A DNA stretch of 64,000 nt from Microbacterium candidum (GTDB taxonomy: Bacteria > Actinomycetota > Actinomycetes > Actinomycetales > Microbacteriaceae). Below, in pieces: positions 25,393-34,112 of this stretch. The DNA lies in assembly GCF_030315975.1 (NCBI RefSeq), contig NZ_JASXSZ010000002.1:1-64000 (forward strand), in the 5' to 3' direction. The stretch's first letter is position 1, and every line of letters begins with the position of its first letter. A program made the position numbers and the translations under genes. The notes under the pieces were generated by a model. The model had not been told where the DNA came from. It made no database searches and worked only from the letters and a program-made list of their open reading frames with translations.

Positions 25393-25787
25393 GTCCCGAG
25401 ATCCGCGTCTCCGCCGCCGTCGTCACCGACGGCGCGGGCCGGGCGCTCGTCGTGCGCAAGCGCGGCACCGACCTCTTCCAGCAGCCGGGCGGCAAGCCCG
25501 ACCCGGGCGAGACGGCGCTCGAGGCCGTCGTCCGGGAACTCGTCGAGGAGACCGGGATCATTGCGGACGCCGCGTCCTTCACCGTCCTCGGCGAGTACCG
25601 GGATACGGCGGCCAACGAGCCCGGCCACATCGTCGTCGCCGACGCGTTCGCCCTGGTGGTCTCCCCGGTCGACGCCGTCGCGGGTGCGGAGATCGCCGAG
25701 CTCCGCTGGATCGGCGAGCACGACCTGGATGCGACGCCCCTCGCACCGCTCAGCCGCAACCAGCTCCTCCCCCTCGCCTGGCGCTGA
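25389..25787 (+). CDS. Nudix hydrolase
   Basis: A 132-residue Nudix enzyme. The Nudix box lies at about residues 37-59: GGKPDPGETALEA followed by VVRELVEETGI, with all metal-binding Glu residues present. Such enzymes hydrolyse nucleoside diphosphate derivatives; the substrate cannot be predicted. GTG 25389 overlaps the FAD oxidase stop by four bases, so the pair is translationally coupled, though no metabolic link is obvious. Confidence 0.9.
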   Translation: MSPEIRVSAAVVTDGAGRALVVRKRGTDLFQQPGGKPDPGETALEAVVRELVEETGIIADAASFTVLGEYRDTAANEPGHIVVADAFALVVSPVDAVAGAEIAELRWIGEHDLDATPLAPLSRNQLLPLAWR

Positions 25788-25805
25788 AGATCCTCGCCCG
25801 CGAGC

Positions 25806-26525
25806 TCACGCGGCGGGCGGATACACCTGCACCGTCTCGTCTGCGGGGCCGGCGGCGCGCCTTGCGAAGACGATGGCGAGGATGCCGAGCAGCAGGATGC
25901 CGAGCGTCGAGAGCGTGGCGACGGTCTGCTGGATCGGGATGAGTACCGTGATCAGCTGATCGCCGCCGGGCGTCGCGACGAACAGCATCCCCAGCACCTG
26001 CAGCGCGGGGAGGAGTGCCAGGACGATCAGGGGCAGCCAGCGCCAGCGCGGCGGAAGGACTCGCGCGCGCCCGATCACGACGCCCACCAGGACCGGCACG
26101 ACGATCGACAGGACCGCCGTCACCTGACCGACTGTCGACATGACCGCCAGGTCGGCGTCCGATGGCTGCGTGTACTGCGCTGACCCGAACACCAGCAGGT
26201 CGGGGGCCGAGCGGTCCACGCTCGCCATGGCGGCATGCATCGCCAGATCGGCGGCGAGCGGAAGGAGTGCCGCGATGACGAGCACCGTGATCCCGAACGG
26301 ATTGCGGCCCACGATGCCGCCCTGGCGCCGGACGCCGAACGCGAGGATCACGAGGGCCCCGGCCCACAGGAGCTCGGACGCATACGGAGGGACCTGCAGG
26401 CCCGGTGCCGCAGACACCAGCAGCTGAAGAACCGCGTAGGCGACGAGCATCCCTCCGCCGATCGTCCATGTCAGACGCGCGCTGCCCGCGGCATCCGTTC
26501 GCCCACGGGCCTCGGCATCCGTCAT
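25806..26525 (-). CDS. Polytopic membrane protein, unknown function
   Basis: I do not recognise this 239-residue protein. It has about six hydrophobic segments (near residues 21-38, 48-66, 77-98, 129-150, 162-184 and 199-221), with a charged start and a short polar tail. ATG 26525 lacks a Shine-Dalgarno sequence, but TACGCT sits seven bases upstream, so the mRNA may be leaderless. It is convergent with the Nudix gene. Confidence 0.6.
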   Translation of the reverse strand: MTDAEARGRTDAAGSARLTWTIGGGMLVAYAVLQLLVSAAPGLQVPPYASELLWAGALVILAFGVRRQGGIVGRNPFGITVLVIAALLPLAADLAMHAAMASVDRSAPDLLVFGSAQYTQPSDADLAVMSTVGQVTAVLSIVVPVLVGVVIGRARVLPPRWRWLPLIVLALLPALQVLGMLFVATPGGDQLITVLIPIQQTVATLSTLGILLLGILAIVFARRAAGPADETVQVYPPAA

Positions 26526-26585
26526 GCCGTCAGCGTAGTGGGCGCCGCGACCTGACATCCATCCCGGCCCGGGACACACGACGAA

Positions 26586-26611
26586 GGGGAGCGCACCCGA
26601 TTGCGCTCCCC
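26586..26611 (-). terminator. Hairpin terminator after the arylsulfatase gene
   Basis: Perfect 10-bp stem GGGGAGCGCA (26586-26595) and TGCGCTCCCC (26602-26611) with a 6-base loop, 23 bases past the arylsulfatase stop on the minus strand. The T-content after it is modest. Confidence 0.7.
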
Positions 26612-26634
26612 TCCTGTCCGTACGGCCGGCAGGA

Positions 26635-28998
26635 CTATGCCGGCTGCGCAGCCTTCGGCGGCGTGTACGCGATGTGCACGCGTCCGATGTCACCATCGAA
26701 GGCGAACGGCATCTTCTCCACATACGCCCGCGACACCGCACCGCCGTAGGCACGGCCGATGTCGAGGCAGTCGTTCGCCGAGAACAGCAGCGGAGCGCTG
26801 ACCGGCACGGTGCCCGACCCGACCTCCTCGCCGTTCACGCGGAGGACCACCGAGAGCGGTCCGCCCGGGCGCAACTCGATGTAGGACGTCTCGATCTCGA
26901 TCGTGACGTCGCCTGCGGGGATCGGCGCTGCGGACGCGATCTTCGTGCGGTTCACAAGGAACAGGTTGTACTCGTAGTTGAGCACCCCGTCGACGAAGAA
27001 CGCGGTGAGGCCGCCGCCCGCGCCGCCGAGCTTGTACAGCACGCCGTTCGCCTTGTCGGGCAGCGTGGCCGTGATCGTCACCGTGTTCGGCTTGTTGCCG
27101 AGCGCGGGGGCGCAGAACTCCGGCACCCGCACGGTGTCGCCGCCCATCTCCCACTGCGTGTACGGCACTGAGATGCGGTACTCGGGGTGGTAGACGGGCA
27201 CCCACAGCCCCGCACCGATCGGGAGGACCTCGTTCTTGGCCGCCTCGATCGCGAAGAGCTCCTTCAGCTCGGCGAGCTTCGCCGGCTGCTGCGCGGCGAG
27301 GTCGTTCGCCTGGCTCCAGTCCTCGTCGAGGTTGTACAGCTCCCAGGCGTCCTGATCGGGCGTCCACGTCGCGATCCCGGGAGGGGCGCCCGGGATCCAC
27401 GGCAGTCGCGGGCCTGTGGCGGATGCCATCCAGCCGTCCGAGTAGATCGAGCGGCTCGCCATGATCTCGAAGTACTGCGTGCGGTGGCGTCCTTCGGCGG
27501 ACGCGTCGTCGATCGCGTACGCGAAGCTCGTGCCGTCGATCGGATCCTGGTGGATGCCGTTGACGGACTCCGGGTGGGAGATGCCGAGGATCTCGTAGAT
27601 CGTCGGGACGACGTCGATCACGTGGTGGAACTGCGTGCGCGGCTCCGCCTCGTGGGCGATGCGCCCCGGCCAGCGCAGGAACATCGGGTTCCGGGTGCCG
27701 CCGAGGTGCGACCCCATGAGCTTCATGCCCTGATACGGCGTGGACCCGGCCCACGCCCATGCGGCGTGGTACTGGTTGTCGGTCGCCGGGGTGCCGAGCG
27801 CGTCCAGCCCGCCGAGCTCCTCGAGCGCTGCGATGTGCTGGTCGATCGTCGTCGGGATCATGTTCTGCGCGAGCAGCTCGCTGATCGTGCCGTTCTGGCC
27901 CTCGCCCGACGATCCGTTGTCGCCCCAGATGTAGACGACGAGGGTGTTGTCGTCGTATCCGAGCTCCTCCAGGGTGTCGAGCAGGCGGCCCGCCTGCACG
28001 TCCGCGTGCTCGCCGAAGCCGGCGCACACCTCCATCAGACGCGCCTGGAAGGGCTTCTGGTGGTCCGGGATGTCATCCCAGCCCTGCAGGCTCTCCGGAC
28101 GCGGCGTCAGCTGCGCGTTCTGCGGGACCCAGCCGGCGGCCTTCGCCCCCTCCAGAGCACGCTCGCGGTAGACGTCCCAGCCGTCGTCGAAGGTGCCCTT
28201 GTACTTGTCCGCCCACTCCTTCATGATGTGGTGCGGTCCGTGGATCGCACCCGTCGCCCAGTACATGAAGAACGGCTTGTCCGGCGACAGCGCCTTGTGA
28301 TTGCGCAGCCACCCGATCGCATCATCCGCGATGTCCTCGCTGAGGTGGTAGCCCTCTTCCGGAGTCTTCGGCGGCAGCACGCACGTCGTGTTGCGTACGA
28401 GGTTCGGCTCGTACTGGGATGCCTCGCCGGCCAGGAACCCGTAGAAGTACTCGAAGCCGTAGCCGGTCGGCCACTTGTCGTACGGACCGGCCGTCGTAGT
28501 CTCCTCGGCGGGGGTGTTGTGCCACTTGCCCCACGCGGCGGTCGAGTAGCCGTAGTTGCGGAGCACCTCGGCCATCGTCGCGCTGCTCTTCGGGATGTGC
28601 CCGGAGTAGCCGTCCCAGTCGTTCGCCAGCTCGGCGATCTGCCCCTGGCCGATCCGGTGGTGGTTGCGACCGGTGAGCAGCGACCCGCGCGTCGGCGAGC
28701 ACATCGCGGTCGTGTGGAAGCGATTGAATCCGATGCCCTCGTCGCGCAGGCGCCCAAGAGTCGGGGTGTTGATCGCGCCGCCCAGCGGCGCCGGGAGGGC
28801 GGGGCCTGCGTCGTCGATCAGGATGACCAGGATGTTCGGCGCGTCCTCGTTGAGGTGGTGCTCGGGCGGGAGCGGCGCGTAGGTCGATTCGCCCAGCGTG
28901 CGTCCTGCGAAGCTCCCCGAGGGCTTCGGCGGGAACGGGAGCGTCCGGGCCGGCGGGAGCGGCGCACCCACGATGGAGGTGGGGTCTGTGTCAGTCAT
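26635..28998 (-). CDS. Type I arylsulfatase
   Basis: A 787-residue sulfatase. It has NILVILIDDAG (metal-binding Asp pair, about residue 55) and the formylglycine signature CSPTRGSLLTGR, whose Cys must be converted to formylglycine by a sulfatase-modifying enzyme not encoded in this window. Further family blocks are WGKWHNTP, MYWATGAIHGPHH and GDNGSSGEG. A beta-rich C-terminal domain of about 200 residues follows the catalytic domain. No signal peptide is seen with the ATG at 28998 (AGG about eight bases upstream), so it appears cytoplasmic. It hydrolyses sulfate esters; the natural substrate is unknown. Confidence 0.93.
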   Translation of the reverse strand: MTDTDPTSIVGAPLPPARTLPFPPKPSGSFAGRTLGESTYAPLPPEHHLNEDAPNILVILIDDAGPALPAPLGGAINTPTLGRLRDEGIGFNRFHTTAMCSPTRGSLLTGRNHHRIGQGQIAELANDWDGYSGHIPKSSATMAEVLRNYGYSTAAWGKWHNTPAEETTTAGPYDKWPTGYGFEYFYGFLAGEASQYEPNLVRNTTCVLPPKTPEEGYHLSEDIADDAIGWLRNHKALSPDKPFFMYWATGAIHGPHHIMKEWADKYKGTFDDGWDVYRERALEGAKAAGWVPQNAQLTPRPESLQGWDDIPDHQKPFQARLMEVCAGFGEHADVQAGRLLDTLEELGYDDNTLVVYIWGDNGSSGEGQNGTISELLAQNMIPTTIDQHIAALEELGGLDALGTPATDNQYHAAWAWAGSTPYQGMKLMGSHLGGTRNPMFLRWPGRIAHEAEPRTQFHHVIDVVPTIYEILGISHPESVNGIHQDPIDGTSFAYAIDDASAEGRHRTQYFEIMASRSIYSDGWMASATGPRLPWIPGAPPGIATWTPDQDAWELYNLDEDWSQANDLAAQQPAKLAELKELFAIEAAKNEVLPIGAGLWVPVYHPEYRISVPYTQWEMGGDTVRVPEFCAPALGNKPNTVTITATLPDKANGVLYKLGGAGGGLTAFFVDGVLNYEYNLFLVNRTKIASAAPIPAGDVTIEIETSYIELRPGGPLSVVLRVNGEEVGSGTVPVSAPLLFSANDCLDIGRAYGGAVSRAYVEKMPFAFDGDIGRVHIAYTPPKAAQPA

Positions 28999-29122
28999 GT
29001 CATCATCCTGTCGTCGTGGGCGGCCGGAGCCGTGGATCTGTGCCGAAACGCGGACTGCGCGCCGCGGATGCGGTTGTTCACCCCATCGTCGCGACGCGCA
29101 GTCCGGCGCTCTCAACCTGTGC

Positions 29123-29503
29123 TCAGGCGAGCGCCTTGGCCTTCAGCGAGTCGAACTCGGCCTGCGTGATCGTGCCGGCGTCGAGCAGTGCCTGCGCCTG
29201 CGAGATCTCCCCAGCCGGCGAGCTGGCGCTGCCGGCGACGCTGCGGATGTAGTCCGCCTGCGAAGCCGCCTGCGCCTGAGCGATCGCCGCCTGGCGCTTG
29301 GCCATCGAACCGCCGCGCGCGATGAGGTAGATGATCGCGCCGAGGAACGGGAGGATGACGAGGAAGATCACCCACAGCGCCTTCGCCCAGCCGTTGAGCG
29401 AGTGGTCGCGGAAGATGTCGATGAAGATCCAGATGAAGATCCAGATGCAGACCACCACGAGGTAGATCCACAGCATCCAGACCAAGAAGTCGAGGAAACC
29501 CAT
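29123..29503 (-). CDS. PLDc_N / SHOCT domain membrane protein
   Basis: A 126-residue protein. Two N-terminal helices (about residues 2-30 and 42-63, the PLDc_N type) are followed by a Gln/Ala-rich linker and a C-terminal SHOCT motif (EISQAQALLDAGTITQAEFDSLKAKAL, residues about 97-123). SHOCT segments are short oligomerisation motifs common in actinobacteria. ATG 29503 was chosen because the helix starts right after it. It lies upstream of the arylsulfatase gene on the same strand, 124 bases away. Function is unknown. Confidence 0.82.
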   Translation of the reverse strand: MGFLDFLVWMLWIYLVVVCIWIFIWIFIDIFRDHSLNGWAKALWVIFLVILPFLGAIIYLIARGGSMAKRQAAIAQAQAASQADYIRSVAGSASSPAGEISQAQALLDAGTITQAEFDSLKAKALA

Positions 29504-29597
29504 GTGCGTCCCAATTTTATCGAAGTGACAGCCGCGGGCATTCTCCCGCAGCACATCACAAGCTATCGACAGCAGCACCCGCGCAACATCACTCGAA

Positions 29598-29634
29598 TCG
29601 TATGAAGCCGGGCGGATAGCGGCGAATCATACGA
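29598..29634. promoter_or_regulatory. Inverted repeat in divergent gap
   Basis: Perfect 8-bp arms TCGTATGA (29598-29605) and TCATACGA (29627-29634), 29 bases start to start, between the divergent SHOCT and CMD-like genes. It could be a regulator site; no -35/-10 pair is certain here. Confidence 0.45.
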
Positions 29635-29671
29635 AATGCATGGTGCGCGATCCCGCGTCGCGGAGTGCACT

Positions 29672-30037
29672 GTGAGGGTGACGGACACCACAGGGTCGGA
29701 GCGACCGGACGAGCTGACGATCGATCCTCGCGAGCTGCTGATACGCCTGTGCATCGACGACCCCCGGCTGAGATACCGCTTCGGCGAGCACCCGTCCACC
29801 GTCCTCGACAGCCGCACGGCGGCGCTGGTGCGCATGGCCGCGCTGATCGCAGCCGCGGCGCCCCCGTCGTCCCTGCGCGCGGGCGTCGACGACGCGATCG
29901 CGTCGGGCGCATCCACCGCGGAGATCGTCGGCGCACTCGAAGCCGTCGTCGCGATCACCGGTCTCCCCCGGGCCGTCGCCGCAGCACCGGCGATCGCCGC
30001 GACGCTCGGCTTCGACGACGAGCTGGCCGATCAGTGA
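29672..30037 (+). CDS. Carboxymuconolactone-decarboxylase-like protein
   Basis: A 121-residue helical protein with the pattern of the CMD/AhpD-like fold: RTAALVRMAALIAA, then DDAIASGASTAEIVGALEAVV and ITGLPRAVAAAPAIA. The CxxC redox pair of AhpD is absent, so it is not a peroxidase-type member. The start is uncertain: GTG 29672 has GGAG six bases upstream, while ATG 29636 is in frame and longer. It is convergent with the MalT-like regulator. Function is unknown. Confidence 0.62.
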   Translation: MRVTDTTGSERPDELTIDPRELLIRLCIDDPRLRYRFGEHPSTVLDSRTAALVRMAALIAAAAPPSSLRAGVDDAIASGASTAEIVGALEAVVAITGLPRAVAAAPAIAATLGFDDELADQ

Positions 30038-30068
30038 GGCCGCTCAGTGACGTACCGCCGGCGCTCGC

Positions 30069-32318
30069 TCACGCTCCGAGCAGACCCACCGCCACGGCGC
30101 GTTCGACCGCCGCGCCTCGTGTGGTCACGGCGAGCTTGCGGTAGATCGAGCTGACCTGCGAACTGACCGTGTTGCGCGAGATGTAGAGCCGCTGACCGAT
30201 CTCCGCGATCGTGAGATGCGTCTGCAGGTACGGCAGGAGACGCAGCTCGGCCGGTGTCAGGGGGACCGATCCACCGGTCGACGGCTCGGCGGTGAGACCT
30301 GCCCGGAACTCGTCGATCTGCGCGGTGATCACGCCCGCATCGGGTCGCTTGTGCAGGATCTCGTCCGCCTCGCGCAGTAGATGGAAGGCGGCCGACCGAT
30401 CGCCGAGCGCGACGTGCGCCTTCGCGAGCTGGATGCGTACGCGCACGGAGAGATACGGCAGCAGGTAGGTGCACCCGATGCGCGCGCGCATCCCCCGCGC
30501 CAGCAGCTTGTCGCCGAGTTCCCGGTCGCCCTGATGAAGGGCCACGCGCGCAGCCACCGCGAGCGCGAGGGCCGTGGTGGGATAGCCATCCATGTGGCTC
30601 GCCTCGATCATCTCGACGCCGCGGCGCGCATGGGCGCCGGCGACGACCCAATCGCCGCGGTCGATGGCGAGGAGGCTCAGCTCCGGTTCGCTGAGGATCA
30701 CGGTGTCGGGGTTGCCCATGATGATCGCGAGATCGACGGCCTCTTCGAAGGCATCCCATGCCGCGTCGTCATCCCCCCGCAACAGGCAGGCCGTCCCCCA
30801 GAGATGGATCGCCTGGTCGCGCCATGGGCTCGTCACCGGCTCGTGCTCCATCGCGAATGCGGCGTCGGCGATGGCGCGCTGGTACCCGCGTTCGCCCATC
30901 GCGGACCGCACCATCGCCCGCGCCGACTCGAAGTGTCTGCGGTGCTCGACGGGGAGGCTGTCGACATCCAGGTCGTTGAGGATGCGCGACCACCTCTCGC
31001 CCGGGCGGATCTCGCCGAGCAGCAGCGCTATCCAGGTCATGGAGATGACCAGCGCCGGGTATTCGCGGAGGACGTCCTCACCGAGCTCCTCGAGCCAGCG
31101 CCGGACGGTCATCACCTGACCTTCGCCGTACATCGCCAGTCCGAGCTCGGCGACGAGTTCCGCCGCGCGCGGGATGTCGCGCGCCTGCAGCAGGTGCTCG
31201 ACGGCGACCGCGTGCGCGCCGTTGTCCTCGTGCCACGCGGCGGCCCGTCGGTGCAGTTCGGTCACCGCATCCGCGCCCTCCGCGCGCTCGAGCTCCGTCA
31301 GGAGGAATTCGCGGAACAGCGCGTGGTACCGGAACCAGCCGCGGTTGCGGTCCATCGGGACGAGGAAGAGGTTCGCCGCCTCGATCTCGTGCAGACGCGC
31401 GCGTGCATCGGCGATCCCCAGCAGGGCGTTGCACGAGGCGGGCGAGAACCGGTCGAACACGGCGGTGCGGCGGAGGAACTCCTGCATCTCGTCCGGCATC
31501 CGCGCGATGCATTCGCGGTAGAGGTAGTCGGCGAGGTACCTGTCGTCCCCGACGACGGCGGCGGCATCCCCTCCCCCGCGTGCGACGAGCGCGCACAGGA
31601 ACAGGCCGGTCGGCCAGCCTTCGCACCGATCGACGATCCGGCCGAGGTCCGCATCATCCACATGGTCGATCCCGGCGAGGCCGAAGATCGTCCGCGCACC
31701 CGCGGCATCCATGCGCAGATCGGCGGCGGCGATCTCCCACGCGTCGCCGGATACGCGCAGGCGCGCGATCAGGGCCGACTCCCCGCGCCCGGCGACGACC
31801 ACCTGCGAACCGGTCGGGACGTAGTCGAGGATCATCTCCAGTGCGTCCTGGCATCCTGCGGAGTCCACCCAGTGCAGGTCGTCGAGGAACAGCACGAAGC
31901 TCGACGATGCGGACGCCAGAGCCGCAGCGAGAAGCGGCGCCGACCGCCCCAGCGAGAAGGCCCCGACACCGCGCATATCGGCGACGACGGCTTCCACGGC
32001 GGGCGCGAGCGATGACGTCGCGAACGCGATGGTCTCGAGGAGGGTCGCAGGATCGGCATCGGTGCGCTCGAGCGACACCCACGCCACCTGGCGCTTCTCG
32101 GATGAGGCCCACTCCGCCAGCATGGTCGATTTTCCATAGCCTGCGGGGGCGTAGACGGACACGACGCGTGCGCCGCTGTCCTTCGCCCTCTTGATCAGAC
32201 CGCGCCTGCTCACCGCCCCCGATTTCCACGATGGAATCTGGACTTTTGCGTCGAGCAGGACCGTCTGCAGCTGAAGTTCCCCCGCGACCGAATCAAGCTG
32301 GATGTCCGGCACGGTCAC
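30069..32318 (-). CDS. MalT-like LuxR family regulator (large ATP-binding type)
   Basis: A 749-residue STAND regulator. Walker A is YAPAGYGKST (about residue 57), Walker B lies in FVLFLDDLHWVD, a long helical TPR-like region occupies about 330-660, and the LuxR helix-turn-helix is at the C-terminus (LTPAELRLLPYLQTHLTIAEIGQRLYISRNTVSSQVSSIYRKL). Such proteins oligomerise with ATP and an inducer to activate transcription, as MalT does with maltotriose. GTG 32318 lies ten bases after the nagB stop on the same strand, so it is probably the last gene of the aminosugar operon and may activate it or related genes. Confidence 0.9.
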   Translation of the reverse strand: MTVPDIQLDSVAGELQLQTVLLDAKVQIPSWKSGAVSRRGLIKRAKDSGARVVSVYAPAGYGKSTMLAEWASSEKRQVAWVSLERTDADPATLLETIAFATSSLAPAVEAVVADMRGVGAFSLGRSAPLLAAALASASSSFVLFLDDLHWVDSAGCQDALEMILDYVPTGSQVVVAGRGESALIARLRVSGDAWEIAAADLRMDAAGARTIFGLAGIDHVDDADLGRIVDRCEGWPTGLFLCALVARGGGDAAAVVGDDRYLADYLYRECIARMPDEMQEFLRRTAVFDRFSPASCNALLGIADARARLHEIEAANLFLVPMDRNRGWFRYHALFREFLLTELERAEGADAVTELHRRAAAWHEDNGAHAVAVEHLLQARDIPRAAELVAELGLAMYGEGQVMTVRRWLEELGEDVLREYPALVISMTWIALLLGEIRPGERWSRILNDLDVDSLPVEHRRHFESARAMVRSAMGERGYQRAIADAAFAMEHEPVTSPWRDQAIHLWGTACLLRGDDDAAWDAFEEAVDLAIIMGNPDTVILSEPELSLLAIDRGDWVVAGAHARRGVEMIEASHMDGYPTTALALAVAARVALHQGDRELGDKLLARGMRARIGCTYLLPYLSVRVRIQLAKAHVALGDRSAAFHLLREADEILHKRPDAGVITAQIDEFRAGLTAEPSTGGSVPLTPAELRLLPYLQTHLTIAEIGQRLYISRNTVSSQVSSIYRKLAVTTRGAAVERAVAVGLLGA

Positions 32319-32328
32319 ATGGTAGCGG

Positions 32329-33108
32329 CTACAGACCCTGCCACGACGGCTTGTTGGCGAACGTGTATCGGTAGTAGTCGGCGTACCGCAGACCGGCTGC
32401 GGCGGCTTCGTCGACGACGACCGTCGCGTGCGGATGCAGTTGGATCGCGGAGCCCGGAAGCGATGCGGTGACCGGCCCCTCCACGGCGCCGGCGACGGCC
32501 TCGGCCTTGCCCGCCCCGAACGCCAGGAGCACGAGGTGCTTGGCGCGCAGGATGGTCCCGAGCCCCTGCGTGATGCAGTGCATCGGGACCTCGTCGATGC
32601 TCGGGAAGAAGCGCGCGTTGTCCTCGCGCGTCTGCTCGGTCAGGGTCTTCACACGGGTGCTCGACGCGAACGACGAGCCCGGCTCGTTGAAGCCGATGTG
32701 CCCGTCCGTGCCGATCCCGAGGATCTGCAGCGCCACGCCGCCGGCGGCAGCGATCGCGGCCTCGTAGTCCGCCCCGGCGTGCTCGATGCCCTCGGTGCGG
32801 CCGTCGGGCACGCGGATGCGCGAGGGATCCAGGCCGAGGGGCTCGACCACCTCGCGCGTGATGACCGAGCGATAGCTCTCGGGATGCGACGGATCGATCC
32901 CGACGTACTCGTCGAGCGCAAAGCCGCGCACCTGCGACACGTCTACGCCGTCGAGGCGCGACCGCAGGGCCTCGTACACGGGCAGCGGCGTCGACCCGGT
33001 GGCCAGTCCCAGCACCGTGGCCGGGTCCGCGGCGATGAGGCGCGCGATCTCGTCCGCGACGAGCGCTCCGGCCGCGGCCGCGTTCTCGACGATGACCACT
33101 TCAGCCAT
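32329..33108 (-). CDS. nagB: Glucosamine-6-phosphate deaminase
   Basis: A 259-residue deaminase/isomerase that converts glucosamine-6-P to fructose-6-P and ammonia. Family blocks: GLATGSTPLPVYEAL, FALDEYVGI (catalytic Asp), GIGTDGHIGFNEPGSSF with catalytic Asp/His/Glu, and the C-terminal lysine-rich end of the fold. ATG 33108 has AGGAGG eight bases upstream and overlaps the stop of the ROK kinase gene. Together with NagA (12179-13342) it completes GlcNAc-6-P breakdown. Confidence 0.96.
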   Translation of the reverse strand: MAEVVIVENAAAAGALVADEIARLIAADPATVLGLATGSTPLPVYEALRSRLDGVDVSQVRGFALDEYVGIDPSHPESYRSVITREVVEPLGLDPSRIRVPDGRTEGIEHAGADYEAAIAAAGGVALQILGIGTDGHIGFNEPGSSFASSTRVKTLTEQTREDNARFFPSIDEVPMHCITQGLGTILRAKHLVLLAFGAGKAEAVAGAVEGPVTASLPGSAIQLHPHATVVVDEAAAAGLRYADYYRYTFANKPSWQGL

Positions 33109-34027
33109 GAGCCAGTACCTCCTGGGTATCGCGGTGGGCGCCGAGCAGCGCCGCACCGATCGCCGCGACGGGCGAGCCTGCGGGAAGGACGCGCACACGC
33201 TCGTCCAGACGCAGCGAACGGATGAACGGGGATGCCTCGGCGCTCTGCTCCAACTGCGCGCCGACGACCGCCATGAGCCGATCCCCGAGCATCGTGATGC
33301 CACCTCCGAGAACGACGGTACCGGCATCCACCGTCAGGACGAGAGCGCGGATCGCCGCACTGATGCCGTAGGCGACGCCGTCGCGGAGGACGATCGCCTC
33401 CGCGTCTCCCGCATCCGCCGCGTCGAAGATGTCGCGGACGGGCAGCTCGCCGGGCCGGCCCCACCGCCGCGCGACGGTGCCGCCGCCCGAGAACGCCTCG
33501 ACGCAGCCGTGCTGGCCGCACGTGCACAGCGGGCCGTCCGGGTCGATCGAGAGATGGCCGACTTCGCCGGCGGTGCCGGTGGACCCGGTCCACAGGACCC
33601 CGTCCACGACGATGCCCGCCGCGACGCCGGTCCCGAAGTTGAGGTACGCGAGCGTGCCCGTGCCGTCGCCGAGGGCATACGCGCCGAGGGCGGCGGCCTT
33701 CACGTCGTTCTCGACGGCGACCGGCAACCCGAGCGTCGGTGCGACGGCCGCAGCGAGATCGAGCTCGACGATGCCGAGATTGACGGCGTGCGCGACGCGC
33801 GTCGTCCCCGGTTCGACGAGACCCGGTATGCCGACCCCGACGGACTCGAACGCGGCCACGGGCAGCGCCAACTCGTCCGCGAGAGCGCCCACCGCGTCGA
33901 CGACGGTCGCCGCCACCGCCTCGGGCCCCCATCCGGTCGTCCGGCGCACACGTGCCTGCACGTTCCCGGCGGCGTCGATCGCCACGGCGTCGGTCTTGGT
34001 GCCGCCGACATCCAGCCCCACCCTCAC
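33101..34027 (-). CDS. ROK family sugar kinase, candidate N-acetylglucosamine kinase
   Basis: A 308-residue ROK kinase: N-terminal GLDVGGTKTDAVAID phosphate loop, catalytic Asp in VAVENDVKAAALGAY, zinc-binding CTCGQHGCVE. No DNA-binding domain is present. The start is uncertain. GTG 34027 gives MRVGLDVGG, and GTG 34036 is also possible. Placed between the ABC permeases and nagB, it most likely makes GlcNAc-6-P from imported sugar for NagA and NagB. Confidence 0.87.
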   Translation of the reverse strand: MRVGLDVGGTKTDAVAIDAAGNVQARVRRTTGWGPEAVAATVVDAVGALADELALPVAAFESVGVGIPGLVEPGTTRVAHAVNLGIVELDLAAAVAPTLGLPVAVENDVKAAALGAYALGDGTGTLAYLNFGTGVAAGIVVDGVLWTGSTGTAGEVGHLSIDPDGPLCTCGQHGCVEAFSGGGTVARRWGRPGELPVRDIFDAADAGDAEAIVLRDGVAYGISAAIRALVLTVDAGTVVLGGGITMLGDRLMAVVGAQLEQSAEASPFIRSLRLDERVRVLPAGSPVAAIGAALLGAHRDTQEVLAHG

Positions 34028-34112
34028 GAGCCGCACGCCGTTCGTCGGAACGCGCGCACGTCCAGGAGACGGGAGGCGCGACCCTGGCGGCTCCCGTTCG
34101 TCTGCGCCGGCA

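Noticed and set aside
26635..29115. Longer arylsulfatase start at 29115 with a possible export signal
   Set aside because: The extra 39 residues are charged, without a hydrophobic core, and have no better ribosome site than ATG 28998.
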